Shown: positions 16,788 to 24,261 of the stretch, one piece after another
How positions within the stretch are numbered: the stretch's first letter is position 1
Layout: each line of letters begins with the position of its first letter
NCBI RefSeq assembly: GCF_017114985.1
Contig: NZ_JABXKP010000097.1
Span: forward strand, 30,140 to 94,139
DNA from: Nostoc sp. JL33
GTDB taxonomy: Bacteria > Cyanobacteriota > Cyanobacteriia > Cyanobacteriales > Nostocaceae
DNA: 64,000 nucleotides
Reading direction: 5' to 3'
Notes under the pieces: model-generated
The model's database searches: none
Seen by the model: only the letters and a program-made list of their open reading frames with translations
What the model was told of the DNA's origin: nothing
Position numbers and translations under genes: made by a program

Positions 16788-18062
16788 TTAAAGTTCCTCA
16801 CTCCTAACTTTTAGATTGTTCAACGCATAGGCATCTGGAGCTAGACCTAGTGCAAAGCGCAGGGAGTTGGATAGGTTTTTGCTCGACTGGGTGAGGAAGA
16901 TGACAAGTGCAACAGAAGTGATTACAGCACCGTAGCCAAACATATTGCGGTAGCCGACTTGTTCGGCGATGATACCCAGAATAGGAGCAGCGATCGCAAT
17001 TCCCAGGTCAAGTCCAGCTATGCATATAGCAAAAATTTGCCCCCGTTCTTGCGGCAGTGAGCGGTCTGCCATCATTGTGATCATCATCGAGATGAGTGTA
17101 CCACCACCAGCACCTTCAGCGATCGCAGCCAGTAAGAAAAACATCGCGCTGTGAGCCTGCCACAGCAGTATTAACGCTAAAAGGTAGCAAAAAATACCAA
17201 AGGTAATAAACAAACCACGACCAAAGCGATCGCTTGCCTTCCCAGCAAACACCCTGATACTAAAACTAGAAATTGCCGAAGCTGTAAAAAACAGTCCGCC
17301 ATTGAAGTCCACATCAGTGGATTTGAGGTATAACGACACAAAGGTATGTACAGCACCGAGGGATAAACCAACCAACAACATAACTATAGTTGGAACTTTT
17401 ACCCGTGGACTGCCCAAAATTTGCCAAAAGTTGCGTAGGCGTAGCCCGTCGTAGACATCGTTTCCCTCTGTTTGCTGTTGTGCCTGCACTGGCGGATTAG
17501 TAACTTGTACAATCCCCAAAAGAGCGACAAAACCCAATTCAGCCGATAACAGAAATAATATCCCGTAACCACTTGTAGCTTCTAAATACCCACCCAAGGC
17601 AGGGCCAATTGCTAAACCCAGAGGAGTTGCTAAGGTCATGTAACCAATGATTTCGCCACGAGTTTCGGCGGGAGCTAAATCTGCGATTAAGGCACTGTAG
17701 CCAGTGGCAAAAGCGGCAACACTAATGCCGTGAAAAATCCGCACCAGGATCAACAGCCCAAGAGATTGGGTTGCCAAGTAACCAAAGGGTGCGATCGCAG
17801 CTACTATCGTACCAATCAACAAAACAATTTTTCGACCACGTTCATCGGCTAACCGTCCCAGCATCGGGCGAGATAGCAATAACCCAATGGCGAAACTGCC
17901 CATCACAATCCCAATTTCTTGCTTGCTTGCGCCCACATCATCGATGTAAAGCGGTAGGGTTGGTAAGAGCGAAGCTATGCTCGACCAGAATAATAAACCT
18001 GCTGTAAATAAAACAAGCAGGCTGCGCCGCAGTTCGGCGTTAAAGGTATTAAATGCTTTCAA
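16788..18062 (-). CDS. MFS transporter
   Basis: This is a 424-residue, 12-helix major facilitator. The A-motif between helices 2 and 3 is GRLADERGRKIVLLIG, and a half-repeat version, GKASDRFGRGLFITFG, follows helix 8. Helix 5 has the antiporter-like region PLGLAIGPALGGYLEATSG, so drug or metabolite efflux is likely, but the substrate is unknown. The start appears to be TTG 18060-18062 (MKAFNTFNAELRRS); there is no ATG before helix 1. The central loop residues DVYDGLRLR (17433-17460) are encoded by a Nostoc dispersed repeat inserted in frame. Confidence 0.88.
   Translation of the reverse strand: MKAFNTFNAELRRSLLVLFTAGLLFWSSIASLLPTLPLYIDDVGASKQEIGIVMGSFAIGLLLSRPMLGRLADERGRKIVLLIGTIVAAIAPFGYLATQSLGLLILVRIFHGISVAAFATGYSALIADLAPAETRGEIIGYMTLATPLGLAIGPALGGYLEATSGYGILFLLSAELGFVALLGIVQVTNPPVQAQQQTEGNDVYDGLRLRNFWQILGSPRVKVPTIVMLLVGLSLGAVHTFVSLYLKSTDVDFNGGLFFTASAISSFSIRVFAGKASDRFGRGLFITFGIFCYLLALILLWQAHSAMFFLLAAIAEGAGGGTLISMMITMMADRSLPQERGQIFAICIAGLDLGIAIAAPILGIIAEQVGYRNMFGYGAVITSVALVIFLTQSSKNLSNSLRFALGLAPDAYALNNLKVRSEEL
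17433..17460 (-). repeat. Dispersed Nostoc repeat inside the MFS gene
   Basis: On the coding strand it reads CGATGTCTACGACGGGCTAC plus GCCTACGC. A close relative lies inside the helicase gene at 26801-26829 (GCGATACCTACGGTGGGCAA plus AGCCTACGC). It adds nine codons to the central cytoplasmic loop without breaking the frame. Confidence 0.7.
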
Positions 18063-18183
18063 GGTAGATGCAATTTAATGAGTTTTTATCAATAGTTGGG
18101 AGTTAGGAGTTGGGAGTTAGGAGTAAACCAATATTTACTCTTGACTTTTTACTTATGCCCAATGCCCAATAACTATTGTTACG

Positions 18184-19197
18184 TTACTTAACATTTTTTG
18201 CTACCACCTCTCGCACGCGATAGATAGGCCGTCCTTGGGATTCATGGTATGTACGCATCAGCAATTCTGCCAGAAGACCGAAGCAAAACAACTGAACTCC
18301 AGTTACTAGTAGGAGAACTGCTAAAATCAGCAAAGGGCGATTGCCAATCATTTCACCGAAAGCTAATTTGACGAAAGTTAAGTAAATTCCGATCGCTGTC
18401 CCTGAAATCATTGAAATCAAGCCCAACAGCCCAAAAACGTGCATTGGGCGGGTGAGGAATTTTTTCATAAACAGAATCGTTAACAAATCCATCAACACCC
18501 GGAATGTCCGCCAAATCCCATATTTACTGCGACCAAAGCGACGGGCGTGATGACGCACGGGTACTTCAGTAATTCTAGCTCCTTCTATGTACGCCAAAGC
18601 AGGTAAAAATCGGTGTAGTTCCCCGTAGAGGTTCATATCTGCCAACAGTTCTGCACGATAGGCTTTCAGCGAACAACCATAGTCATGAATATTCACGCTA
18701 GTGGTATGGCGAATTAGCCAATTGGCAATTTTGGAAGGAAGTAACCGATTTACGGCACCGTCTTGGCGTTTTTGCCGCCAACCACTCACCAAATCGTAAC
18801 CCTCGTCCAGCTTTGCTAATAACATGGGGATATCAGCTGGATCATTCTGGAGGTCAGCATCTAAAGTGACGATCGCTTTACCGGCTGCATAATAAAATCC
18901 AGCAGCCATAGCCGCAGTTTGTCCGTAGTTGCGACGCAAAATCACCGCCTTTAAATCAGTGCGGATTTGCGCTTCTTGCTTGAGAAAATCCCCGGAACCA
19001 TCTGTAGAACCATCATCCACACAAATGATTTCATAATTTATCTGACTAGAGGATAAAGTAGAGGCGATCGCTTCTAATAAAAGCGGCAAACTTTCCACCT
19101 CGTTATGTATCGGCACCACCACCGAAACATCTGGGACAATTGCTGAAATCGCTCCATTTTCCTCAGTCAACCCTTCATAAACCAAGCCACTCCTCAT
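18184..19197 (-). CDS. Glycosyltransferase family 2, DPM1/GtrB type
   Basis: This is a 337-residue membrane glycosyltransferase that probably loads a sugar onto a polyprenyl phosphate. The catalytic half starts VSVVVPIHNEVESLPLLLEA, with CVDDGSTDGSGDF and the DxD motif TLDADLQNDPADIP. The segment RRNYGQTAAMAAGFYYA is characteristic of the dolichol-phosphate-mannose-synthase group. Two C-terminal helices (VFGLLGLISMISGTAIGIYL and LLILAVLLLVTGVQLFCFGL) anchor it. It lies 14 bp from the NlpC/P60 gene on the same strand, so the two are likely co-transcribed. Confidence 0.9.
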   Translation of the reverse strand: MRSGLVYEGLTEENGAISAIVPDVSVVVPIHNEVESLPLLLEAIASTLSSSQINYEIICVDDGSTDGSGDFLKQEAQIRTDLKAVILRRNYGQTAAMAAGFYYAAGKAIVTLDADLQNDPADIPMLLAKLDEGYDLVSGWRQKRQDGAVNRLLPSKIANWLIRHTTSVNIHDYGCSLKAYRAELLADMNLYGELHRFLPALAYIEGARITEVPVRHHARRFGRSKYGIWRTFRVLMDLLTILFMKKFLTRPMHVFGLLGLISMISGTAIGIYLTFVKLAFGEMIGNRPLLILAVLLLVTGVQLFCFGLLAELLMRTYHESQGRPIYRVREVVAKNVK

Positions 19198-19211
19198 ATT
19201 CCTCTGCGCCC

Positions 19212-19916
19212 TCAGCGTCTCTGTGGTTCGTAACTCTTAAAAACTCTACCCGCACCTCGCAGCTGCTGATAGTACGACTGACTAACCGCATCTCCCTGTT
19301 CCGAGAGAATATCAATCCCAATCCCATCGCGTCCCTGATCTTTCCCAGAACTATGGATGTAATAACCATCCCCCAAATAAAGCCCGACATGGGTTGCTTT
19401 TTGGCTAGTTCCAAAAAATACCAGATCCCCGGCTGCTAATTCTGCAATAGTAATTGGTTGGGTGAATCCTTCCTGTTGATAGGCATCTCTAGGTAGCCAA
19501 ATACCCACCGAAGCAAAGGCCGCCTGCATCAACCCAGAACAGTCGTAATTTGGCCCAACCGTACCACCCCAAAGGTAATAATTTGATTGTTGCATCGCTT
19601 TTTCGGTAAAGGCGATCACCTTTGTTAGGAGTTTTTTAATCTCAGATTCAGAAAATGTTGCAGCCTGATAAGGTACAGTAGCAGATTGTAATGAATCAAA
19701 ATCGCAAACGGATAGCCATCCAGAATAGTCATCTTCACACAAATACACCTCAACCACTGAATTTTGATGATTTGATGTTACCCACAAATATCGCCCAGAT
19801 GCGGCTTGAGTTGCCAAGCGTGTACATTCAGGAGAATCATATAAGTTCAGGTCAGCTAGACACTGATACTCCCCTGATTTGGGGTTTGGGATTTGGGATT
19901 TTAGATTATAGGACAT
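19212..19916 (-). CDS. NlpC/P60 cysteine peptidase (gamma-D-Glu-diamino acid endopeptidase)
   Basis: This enzyme cuts peptidoglycan stem peptides between D-Glu and the diamino acid, mainly in recycling. The 234 residues comprise an N-terminal SH3b-like half and a C-terminal papain-like half. The catalytic residues Cys126 (NYDCSGLM), His176 (ATHVGLYL) and His188 (YYIHSSGK) fall exactly at the positions I recall for the structurally characterised Nostoc punctiforme and Anabaena variabilis homologues, which also supports the start at ATG 19914-19916. There is no signal peptide, so it acts in the cytoplasm. Divergent from a serine-hydrolase gene 10 bp away. Confidence 0.94.
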   Translation of the reverse strand: MSYNLKSQIPNPKSGEYQCLADLNLYDSPECTRLATQAASGRYLWVTSNHQNSVVEVYLCEDDYSGWLSVCDFDSLQSATVPYQAATFSESEIKKLLTKVIAFTEKAMQQSNYYLWGGTVGPNYDCSGLMQAAFASVGIWLPRDAYQQEGFTQPITIAELAAGDLVFFGTSQKATHVGLYLGDGYYIHSSGKDQGRDGIGIDILSEQGDAVSQSYYQQLRGAGRVFKSYEPQRR

Positions 19917-19926
19917 TATTTAGAGA

Positions 19927-20862
19927 ATGATTTTTTTTAATAAAGACGAGCAACTCGAAAATCTTGGGTTAGGCATTTTAGATGCAACTTGGGCAGCATT
20001 TCCGACCTTAGCCCGTAATCAAATTGCCTTGACTTGGGTTGTTTACGATCCACCAGTGCTAGTAAATACTGGTGGTGCGCTGACTCCCAACGCTTTTTGG
20101 GATCATCCAGTTCGTGGTTTTACTTATCGTGGTGTTGAGCGGATTTATCCCGCCAGTGTAGTCAAGCTATTTTACCTGGTGGCGGTAAACGAATGGTTAG
20201 AAAAAGGCATGATCCAGGAGACTTCCAAAGAGTTGGAGCGAGCCTTGCGGGATATGATTGTAGATTCAAGTAATGATGCTACCAGCTTGGTTGTGGATAT
20301 TCTCAGTGGTACCACCTCAGGGCCAGAATTAGCAACCGGCCCCTTTGAAACCTGGAAATATCAGCGTAATATTGTTAACCGTTATTACCAATCTTTGCAT
20401 TGGGAAGAAATGCAGACGATTAACGTCTGTCAAAAAACTTGGGGTGATGGGCCCTATGGACGAGAACGCGCGTTTGTGGGAGAGTTGCTGGAAAATCGTA
20501 ATATGGTGACAACCAATGCGATCGCCAAGTTACTGCATAGTATTGTCGGTGGGGTGGCGGTTTCAAGTGGGCGATCGCAAGCGATGATGGCTTTGCTCAA
20601 ACGTAGTCTCAACGATTTGCCCACTGACACCGAGGAAGATCAGATTACAGGTTTCTTAGGTGGTGGACTGGCTGAAAATGCTCAAATTTGGTCAAAAGCT
20701 GGTTGGACAAGCCAAGTTCGCCATGATGCTGCGTATATTGAGTTACCAGATCAGCGCCCCTATCTCTTAGTGGTATTTACTGAAGGCAAAGCGCAGGCTA
20801 AGAGTCGGGCTATTTTGCCCTTTGTTTCTCAGCTAGTTGCTTCGGCGATCGCTAGTCTATAA
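19927..20862 (+). CDS. Serine hydrolase, class A beta-lactamase-like
   Basis: This is a 311-residue protein of the penicillin-binding/beta-lactamase fold. The SxxK catalytic motif is Ser77-Val-Val-Lys80 (IYPASVVKLF) and the SxN-type motif is SSN at 114-116 (IVDSSNDATS). A third-box candidate lies at SKAGWTSQVRHDAAYIE. There is no signal peptide, so a periplasmic antibiotic-hydrolysing role is unlikely. The divergent partner at 19212 processes murein peptides, so a role in peptide or peptidoglycan-fragment hydrolysis is a reasonable inference. The two genes share a 10-bp intergenic gap, implying overlapping promoters. Confidence 0.82.
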   Translation: MIFFNKDEQLENLGLGILDATWAAFPTLARNQIALTWVVYDPPVLVNTGGALTPNAFWDHPVRGFTYRGVERIYPASVVKLFYLVAVNEWLEKGMIQETSKELERALRDMIVDSSNDATSLVVDILSGTTSGPELATGPFETWKYQRNIVNRYYQSLHWEEMQTINVCQKTWGDGPYGRERAFVGELLENRNMVTTNAIAKLLHSIVGGVAVSSGRSQAMMALLKRSLNDLPTDTEEDQITGFLGGGLAENAQIWSKAGWTSQVRHDAAYIELPDQRPYLLVVFTEGKAQAKSRAILPFVSQLVASAIASL

Positions 20863-21162
20863 TTCTTCCTTCTCTACGAGACGCTACGCGTAGCTTGTCC
20901 TCCGCAGGAGTACGCGGTTCGTGAAACAAGTAACTTGTTTACACCCAAAATTGTCTTTGTAACCCCGTAGCGCTTGTTATAGCTATGGGATTTTGCATTG
21001 GTGGCGAAGTGCGATCGCTATAAACAGATGACTTGTTGAAAACGCCTCAAGTCCTTTTGTATTCTGGTTTAAGGTAAATGTCGTTAAAGTGTCATTTCCC
21101 GACATCCAGGTGAAGATAGCTATTAGTGAATGTTAAAATTTCACTTTAACGGAGATCAAACC
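20863..21162. other. 300-bp gap with repeat core
   Basis: Positions 20871-20923 hold CTTCTCTACGAGACGCTACG and continue TAGCTTGTCCTCCGCAGGAG, the inner core of the ATACCAWTTC-ended repeat without its ends. This is the intact version of the sequence split by the element at 681-792. No gene is seen; GGAG at 21151-21154 is the ribosome binding site of the next gene. Confidence 0.7.
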
Positions 21163-21381
21163 ATGTCCGGTAATCAACGCGAAAAATATAACGGCTTTGA
21201 AATTCAAATCGAACAAACCCCAGTAGACAAGTTATCAGGTGAAACTTATTGGAAATTTGAAGCATGGCAAATCGGAGACAAAACGACAAACTTCATATCA
21301 AATGGTAAACAGTATGGAGGATATGAAGTAGCTTTAAATGAAGCAAAAAAAGCTATTGATCAAATACTTTTTCTACGATAA
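21163..21381 (+). CDS. Hypothetical small protein, 72 aa
   Basis: The start is ATG 21163 (MSGNQREKYNGFEIQIEQ), with GGAG nine bases before it; an upstream TTG-type extension is not needed. The protein is soluble, with a likely beta-strand front (YNGFEIQIEQTP, TYWKFEAWQIGDKTTNFIS) and a C-terminal helix (YEVALNEAKKAIDQILF). It resembles many short cyanobacterial proteins of unknown function with a beta-sheet and helix layout. No partner gene is adjacent. Confidence 0.65.
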   Translation: MSGNQREKYNGFEIQIEQTPVDKLSGETYWKFEAWQIGDKTTNFISNGKQYGGYEVALNEAKKAIDQILFLR

Positions 21382-21735
21382 GAGCTAATGTAAGCCCCAT
21401 CTTTTTTGCGATAACCTTGGATTCTTGTGCTTGGTTTCGGTGGCTTGGGTGGCTTGGGTGGCTTGGGTGGCTTCGGTGTTCCGGGCATTTCTACTCTCCA
21501 TACACTAGATATTCTTTCAGTTTTACACGCAGTATTTTATATAACAACGGTAATAACAACTATCTACCTCACCTTCCTTATCTCTCAGTAATGCAAAATT
21601 TACGTAATAAAATACTTCACTATATGACACTAAAAGAGAGGTCTCGCATATTTTAATACAACCTGTTCCGAAGCTGTGGCTACTGTGGCTGTATACGCTT
21701 GATAATGAAGGTAGGCGTTATCTTCACATAAGTTT
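21382..21735. other. 354-bp gap with a short tandem repeat
   Basis: GGTGGCTTG-type 9-bp units are repeated four times around 21437-21475. No gene is seen. The region before the next gene (21650-21735) has no recognisable promoter boxes. Confidence 0.55.
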
Positions 21736-22515
21736 ATGTTCTTAACTTGGTTAGACAGCAATAGTTGGTTACTGGAAATCGGCGGGAAACGAATATTAAT
21801 TGACCCTTGGCTAGTTGGTTCGTTAATTTTCAGCAACTTGGATTGGTTGTTTAAAGGTTCGCGATCGCAAAATCGCCCAATACCAGATAATGTTGATCTA
21901 ATCCTGTTGTCTCAGGGTTTAGAAGACCATGCTCACCCAGCAACGCTCAAGCTGCTCGACCACAGCATCAAAGTTGTAGCTTCTCCCAATGCAGCGAAGG
22001 TAGTACAGCAGTTAGGTTACACCCAGGTAAGAGTATTGGCTCATGGTGAAACTTTCACTTTAAATAATCAAGTAGAAATTAAAGCTTTTCCAGGCTCTCC
22101 AATTGGCCCTACTTTAGTGGAAAATAGTTATCTCCTGAAAGAATTGGAGAGTGGTTTAAGCGTATACTACGAGCCTCATGGGTATCATTCTCCACAACTT
22201 AAGCAAGCTGCACCAGTTGATGTGGTGATTACACCGTTTGTTGACTTAACGCTGCCTTTGCTTGGGCCTTTTATTAAAGGAGGAAATAGCGCTTTGGAAG
22301 TAGTAAGGTGGTTAAAACCTCAAGCAATACTACCTACAGCTGCTGGAGGAGATGTGCTGTTTGAAGGATTGATCACGAAACTCCTTCAGACTAAAGGAAA
22401 TGCTCAAGAATTTCGTTCGTTAGTAGAGAAAAACAATCTTTCGACGCAGGTACTTGAGCCAAAACCAGGCGATCGCTTTGAATTACCATTAGAAAAACGA
22501 GCATTAGCAATCTAA
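21736..22515 (+). CDS. MBL-fold protein with degenerate metal motif (UlaG-like)
   Basis: This is a 259-residue protein with the metallo-beta-lactamase fold: MFLTWLDSNSWLLEIGGKRILIDPW opens like UlaG and other MBL hydrolases, and VDLILLSQ...DH marks the usual metal loop. The canonical HxHxDH is replaced by Gln60-Gly-Leu62-Glu-Asp64-His65, so two of the three histidines are lost while Asp and His remain. Later His residues (VLAHGE, YEPHGYHS) are kept. The enzyme may bind one metal, a different metal, or none. It may act in a non-hydrolytic role. It stands alone. Confidence 0.82.
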   Translation: MFLTWLDSNSWLLEIGGKRILIDPWLVGSLIFSNLDWLFKGSRSQNRPIPDNVDLILLSQGLEDHAHPATLKLLDHSIKVVASPNAAKVVQQLGYTQVRVLAHGETFTLNNQVEIKAFPGSPIGPTLVENSYLLKELESGLSVYYEPHGYHSPQLKQAAPVDVVITPFVDLTLPLLGPFIKGGNSALEVVRWLKPQAILPTAAGGDVLFEGLITKLLQTKGNAQEFRSLVEKNNLSTQVLEPKPGDRFELPLEKRALAI

Positions 22516-23224
22516 GTTAGCTCACATCTTGCACCAGGCGATTAGAAATTGCGGCTATACAAACTCTCGTCCACCTCCGTGGACTAAGAGAAAATCAAAG
22601 ATTCTTAACCCACGCAGGTGGGTTTCGCCTGTGTAGCCGCGACTTCTAGTCGCCAGGGCTAATTTCGTTCCATCAAAGTCCATCTCCGTGGACTAAGAGA
22701 AAATCATAGGTTTTTAACCCACGGAGGTGGGTTTCGCCTGTGTAGCCGCGACTTTTAGTCGCCAGGGCTTGCATATACACTTCTCTAATGTTCAAAATAA
22801 TTTGAATTCCTGTTTGCTGATAGCATTTGTGTAATTTTTTGACAACAAATAGATGTTTACCAATATGCTGAGCAAAGTATTCGGTGACGCACATATAAAG
22901 CGTAAAATATATACTAAAATAATTAAAAGTATGAAATCTGATATATTATAGTTAACTTTCTTTGAATTCAGCGCAATCTCTTGCATGACTTCTTAGGCAA
23001 CTTCTACAGTCACTTTTTAAACTTGTTCCAAATCGCTCTCATAACTGACACCAAGATTTATTGTTAAAGGAATTTATTTTGCGGGTAAATCATAGTTTGT
23101 GAAAATTGCAGAAGACAATTTAGAATGAGGAAAAATGACTAGATTATTTTAAATTTATTTATGCGATTATGGCTAAACTTTACCTTGTTAGTTGTCGGAT
23201 TAGCTGCTTGAGATTTTCTGGATT
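22516..23224. other. 700-bp gap with duplicated hairpin unit
   Basis: It contains two 92-bp repeat units (listed separately). From 23161 to 23211 there is a 16-codon frame MRLWLNFTLLVVGLAA that looks like a signal peptide or leader and ends 13 bp before the deacetylase gene; its meaning is unclear. The remainder is AT-rich with no gene that I can support. Confidence 0.5.
22569..22769. repeat. Two direct copies of a 92-bp three-hairpin unit
   Basis: Copies are at 22569-22660 and 22678-22769, differing at few positions. Each has three inverted repeats: GTCCAC..GTGGAC, AACCCAC..GTGGGTT and GCGACT..AGTCGC, ending CGCCAGGGCT. The terminal GCGACTNNTAGTCGC hairpin resembles the subterminal hairpins of IS200/IS605-type elements, so these may be palindrome-associated non-autonomous elements. 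That origin is an inference. Confidence 0.8.
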
Positions 23225-24142
23225 ATGGACTTGCCAATTATTTACCACCCAGATTACATTGCTCCCCTACCTGAAGGGCATCGCTTCCCGATGTCTAAGT
23301 TCCGACAACTCTACGAATTGCTGTTAGCTGATGGTGTAGCTAATCAAGAACAATTTCACACCCCGGAACGTCCACCGCCAGAATTGATAAAGTTAGTCCA
23401 TACCCCAAACTATGTTCAAGCTTATTGCGAAGGAACCCTAGATGCCAAAGCACAGCGTCGCATTGGTTTGCCTTGGAGTCCAGCATTAGCGAATCGTACT
23501 TGTGTAGCGGTAGGTGGTACGATACTCACTGCTAAACTGGCACTAAGTCAGGGTTTAGCTTGTAATACTGCTGGTGGAACTCATCATGCCTTTCCTAGTT
23601 ATGGGTCTGGTTTTTGTATTTTCAACGATTTAGCGATCGCCTGTCGCGTTTTACAAAAACTTGGACTTGTCCAAAAAATCCTAATTGTGGATTTGGATGT
23701 TCATCAAGGAGACGGCACCGCTTTTATCTTCCAAGACGACGACAGTGTTTTTACTTTCTCCATGCACTGCGAAGTGAATTTCCCCGGTACTAAACAAAAC
23801 AGCGATTTGGATGTTGCTTTGCCAGTGGGAATGGAGGATGACGCTTATTTACAAACCTTAGCGAATTACTTAGCAGATTTATTAACTAAAGTCAAGCCAG
23901 ATTTAGTATTTTATGATGCAGGTGTAGATCCTCATATAGGCGATCGCTTGGGCAAATTAGCCTTAACTGATGCTGGCATTTTTCGCCGGGAAATGCAGGT
24001 TTTAAGTACTTGTATGAGTAGCGGTTATCCCGTCGCCTGCGTCATTGGTGGCGGTTATACTGATGATATGAAATCCCTCGTTTGGCGGCATTCCCTATTG
24101 CATCGCGCCGCTAGTGAAGTTTATCAGCAGTACAAACTTTGA
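23225..24142 (+). CDS. Histone deacetylase / acetylpolyamine amidohydrolase family
   Basis: This is a 305-residue zinc amidohydrolase of the arginase-deacetylase fold, close to AcuC-type bacterial proteins. Zinc ligands and catalytic residues are visible: the tandem His in GGTHHAFPSYGSGFCIFND, the Asp-x-His in IVDLDVHQGDGT, and the later Asp in FYDAGVDPHIGDRLGKLALTD. The C-terminus has the GGGY glycine loop. The likely role is removal of an acetyl group from a protein lysine or small amine; the substrate is unknown. The gene starts at ATG 23225 and is followed by the helicase locus 120 bp later. Confidence 0.92.
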   Translation: MDLPIIYHPDYIAPLPEGHRFPMSKFRQLYELLLADGVANQEQFHTPERPPPELIKLVHTPNYVQAYCEGTLDAKAQRRIGLPWSPALANRTCVAVGGTILTAKLALSQGLACNTAGGTHHAFPSYGSGFCIFNDLAIACRVLQKLGLVQKILIVDLDVHQGDGTAFIFQDDDSVFTFSMHCEVNFPGTKQNSDLDVALPVGMEDDAYLQTLANYLADLLTKVKPDLVFYDAGVDPHIGDRLGKLALTDAGIFRREMQVLSTCMSSGYPVACVIGGGYTDDMKSLVWRHSLLHRAASEVYQQYKL

Positions 24143-24261
24143 TGCAACATGACTTATTGCAAAAATTTTGGTTTATTATCTGGAACCACAGATGAATTAC
24201 CTGTTTCATCTGTGATTTGATTTTCCTAAATAGAAAACTTTGTCGGCAAAGGCAGTACTGG

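Noticed and set aside
22569..22769. CRISPR-like repeat-spacer pattern
   Set aside because: Only two units of 92 bp with a 17-bp spacer and internal hairpins; no array and no cas genes in the window.
22673..22986. Two overlapping minus-strand frames near the 92-bp repeats
   Set aside because: Part of the coding sequence is the hairpin repeat itself; the rest resembles no protein I know.
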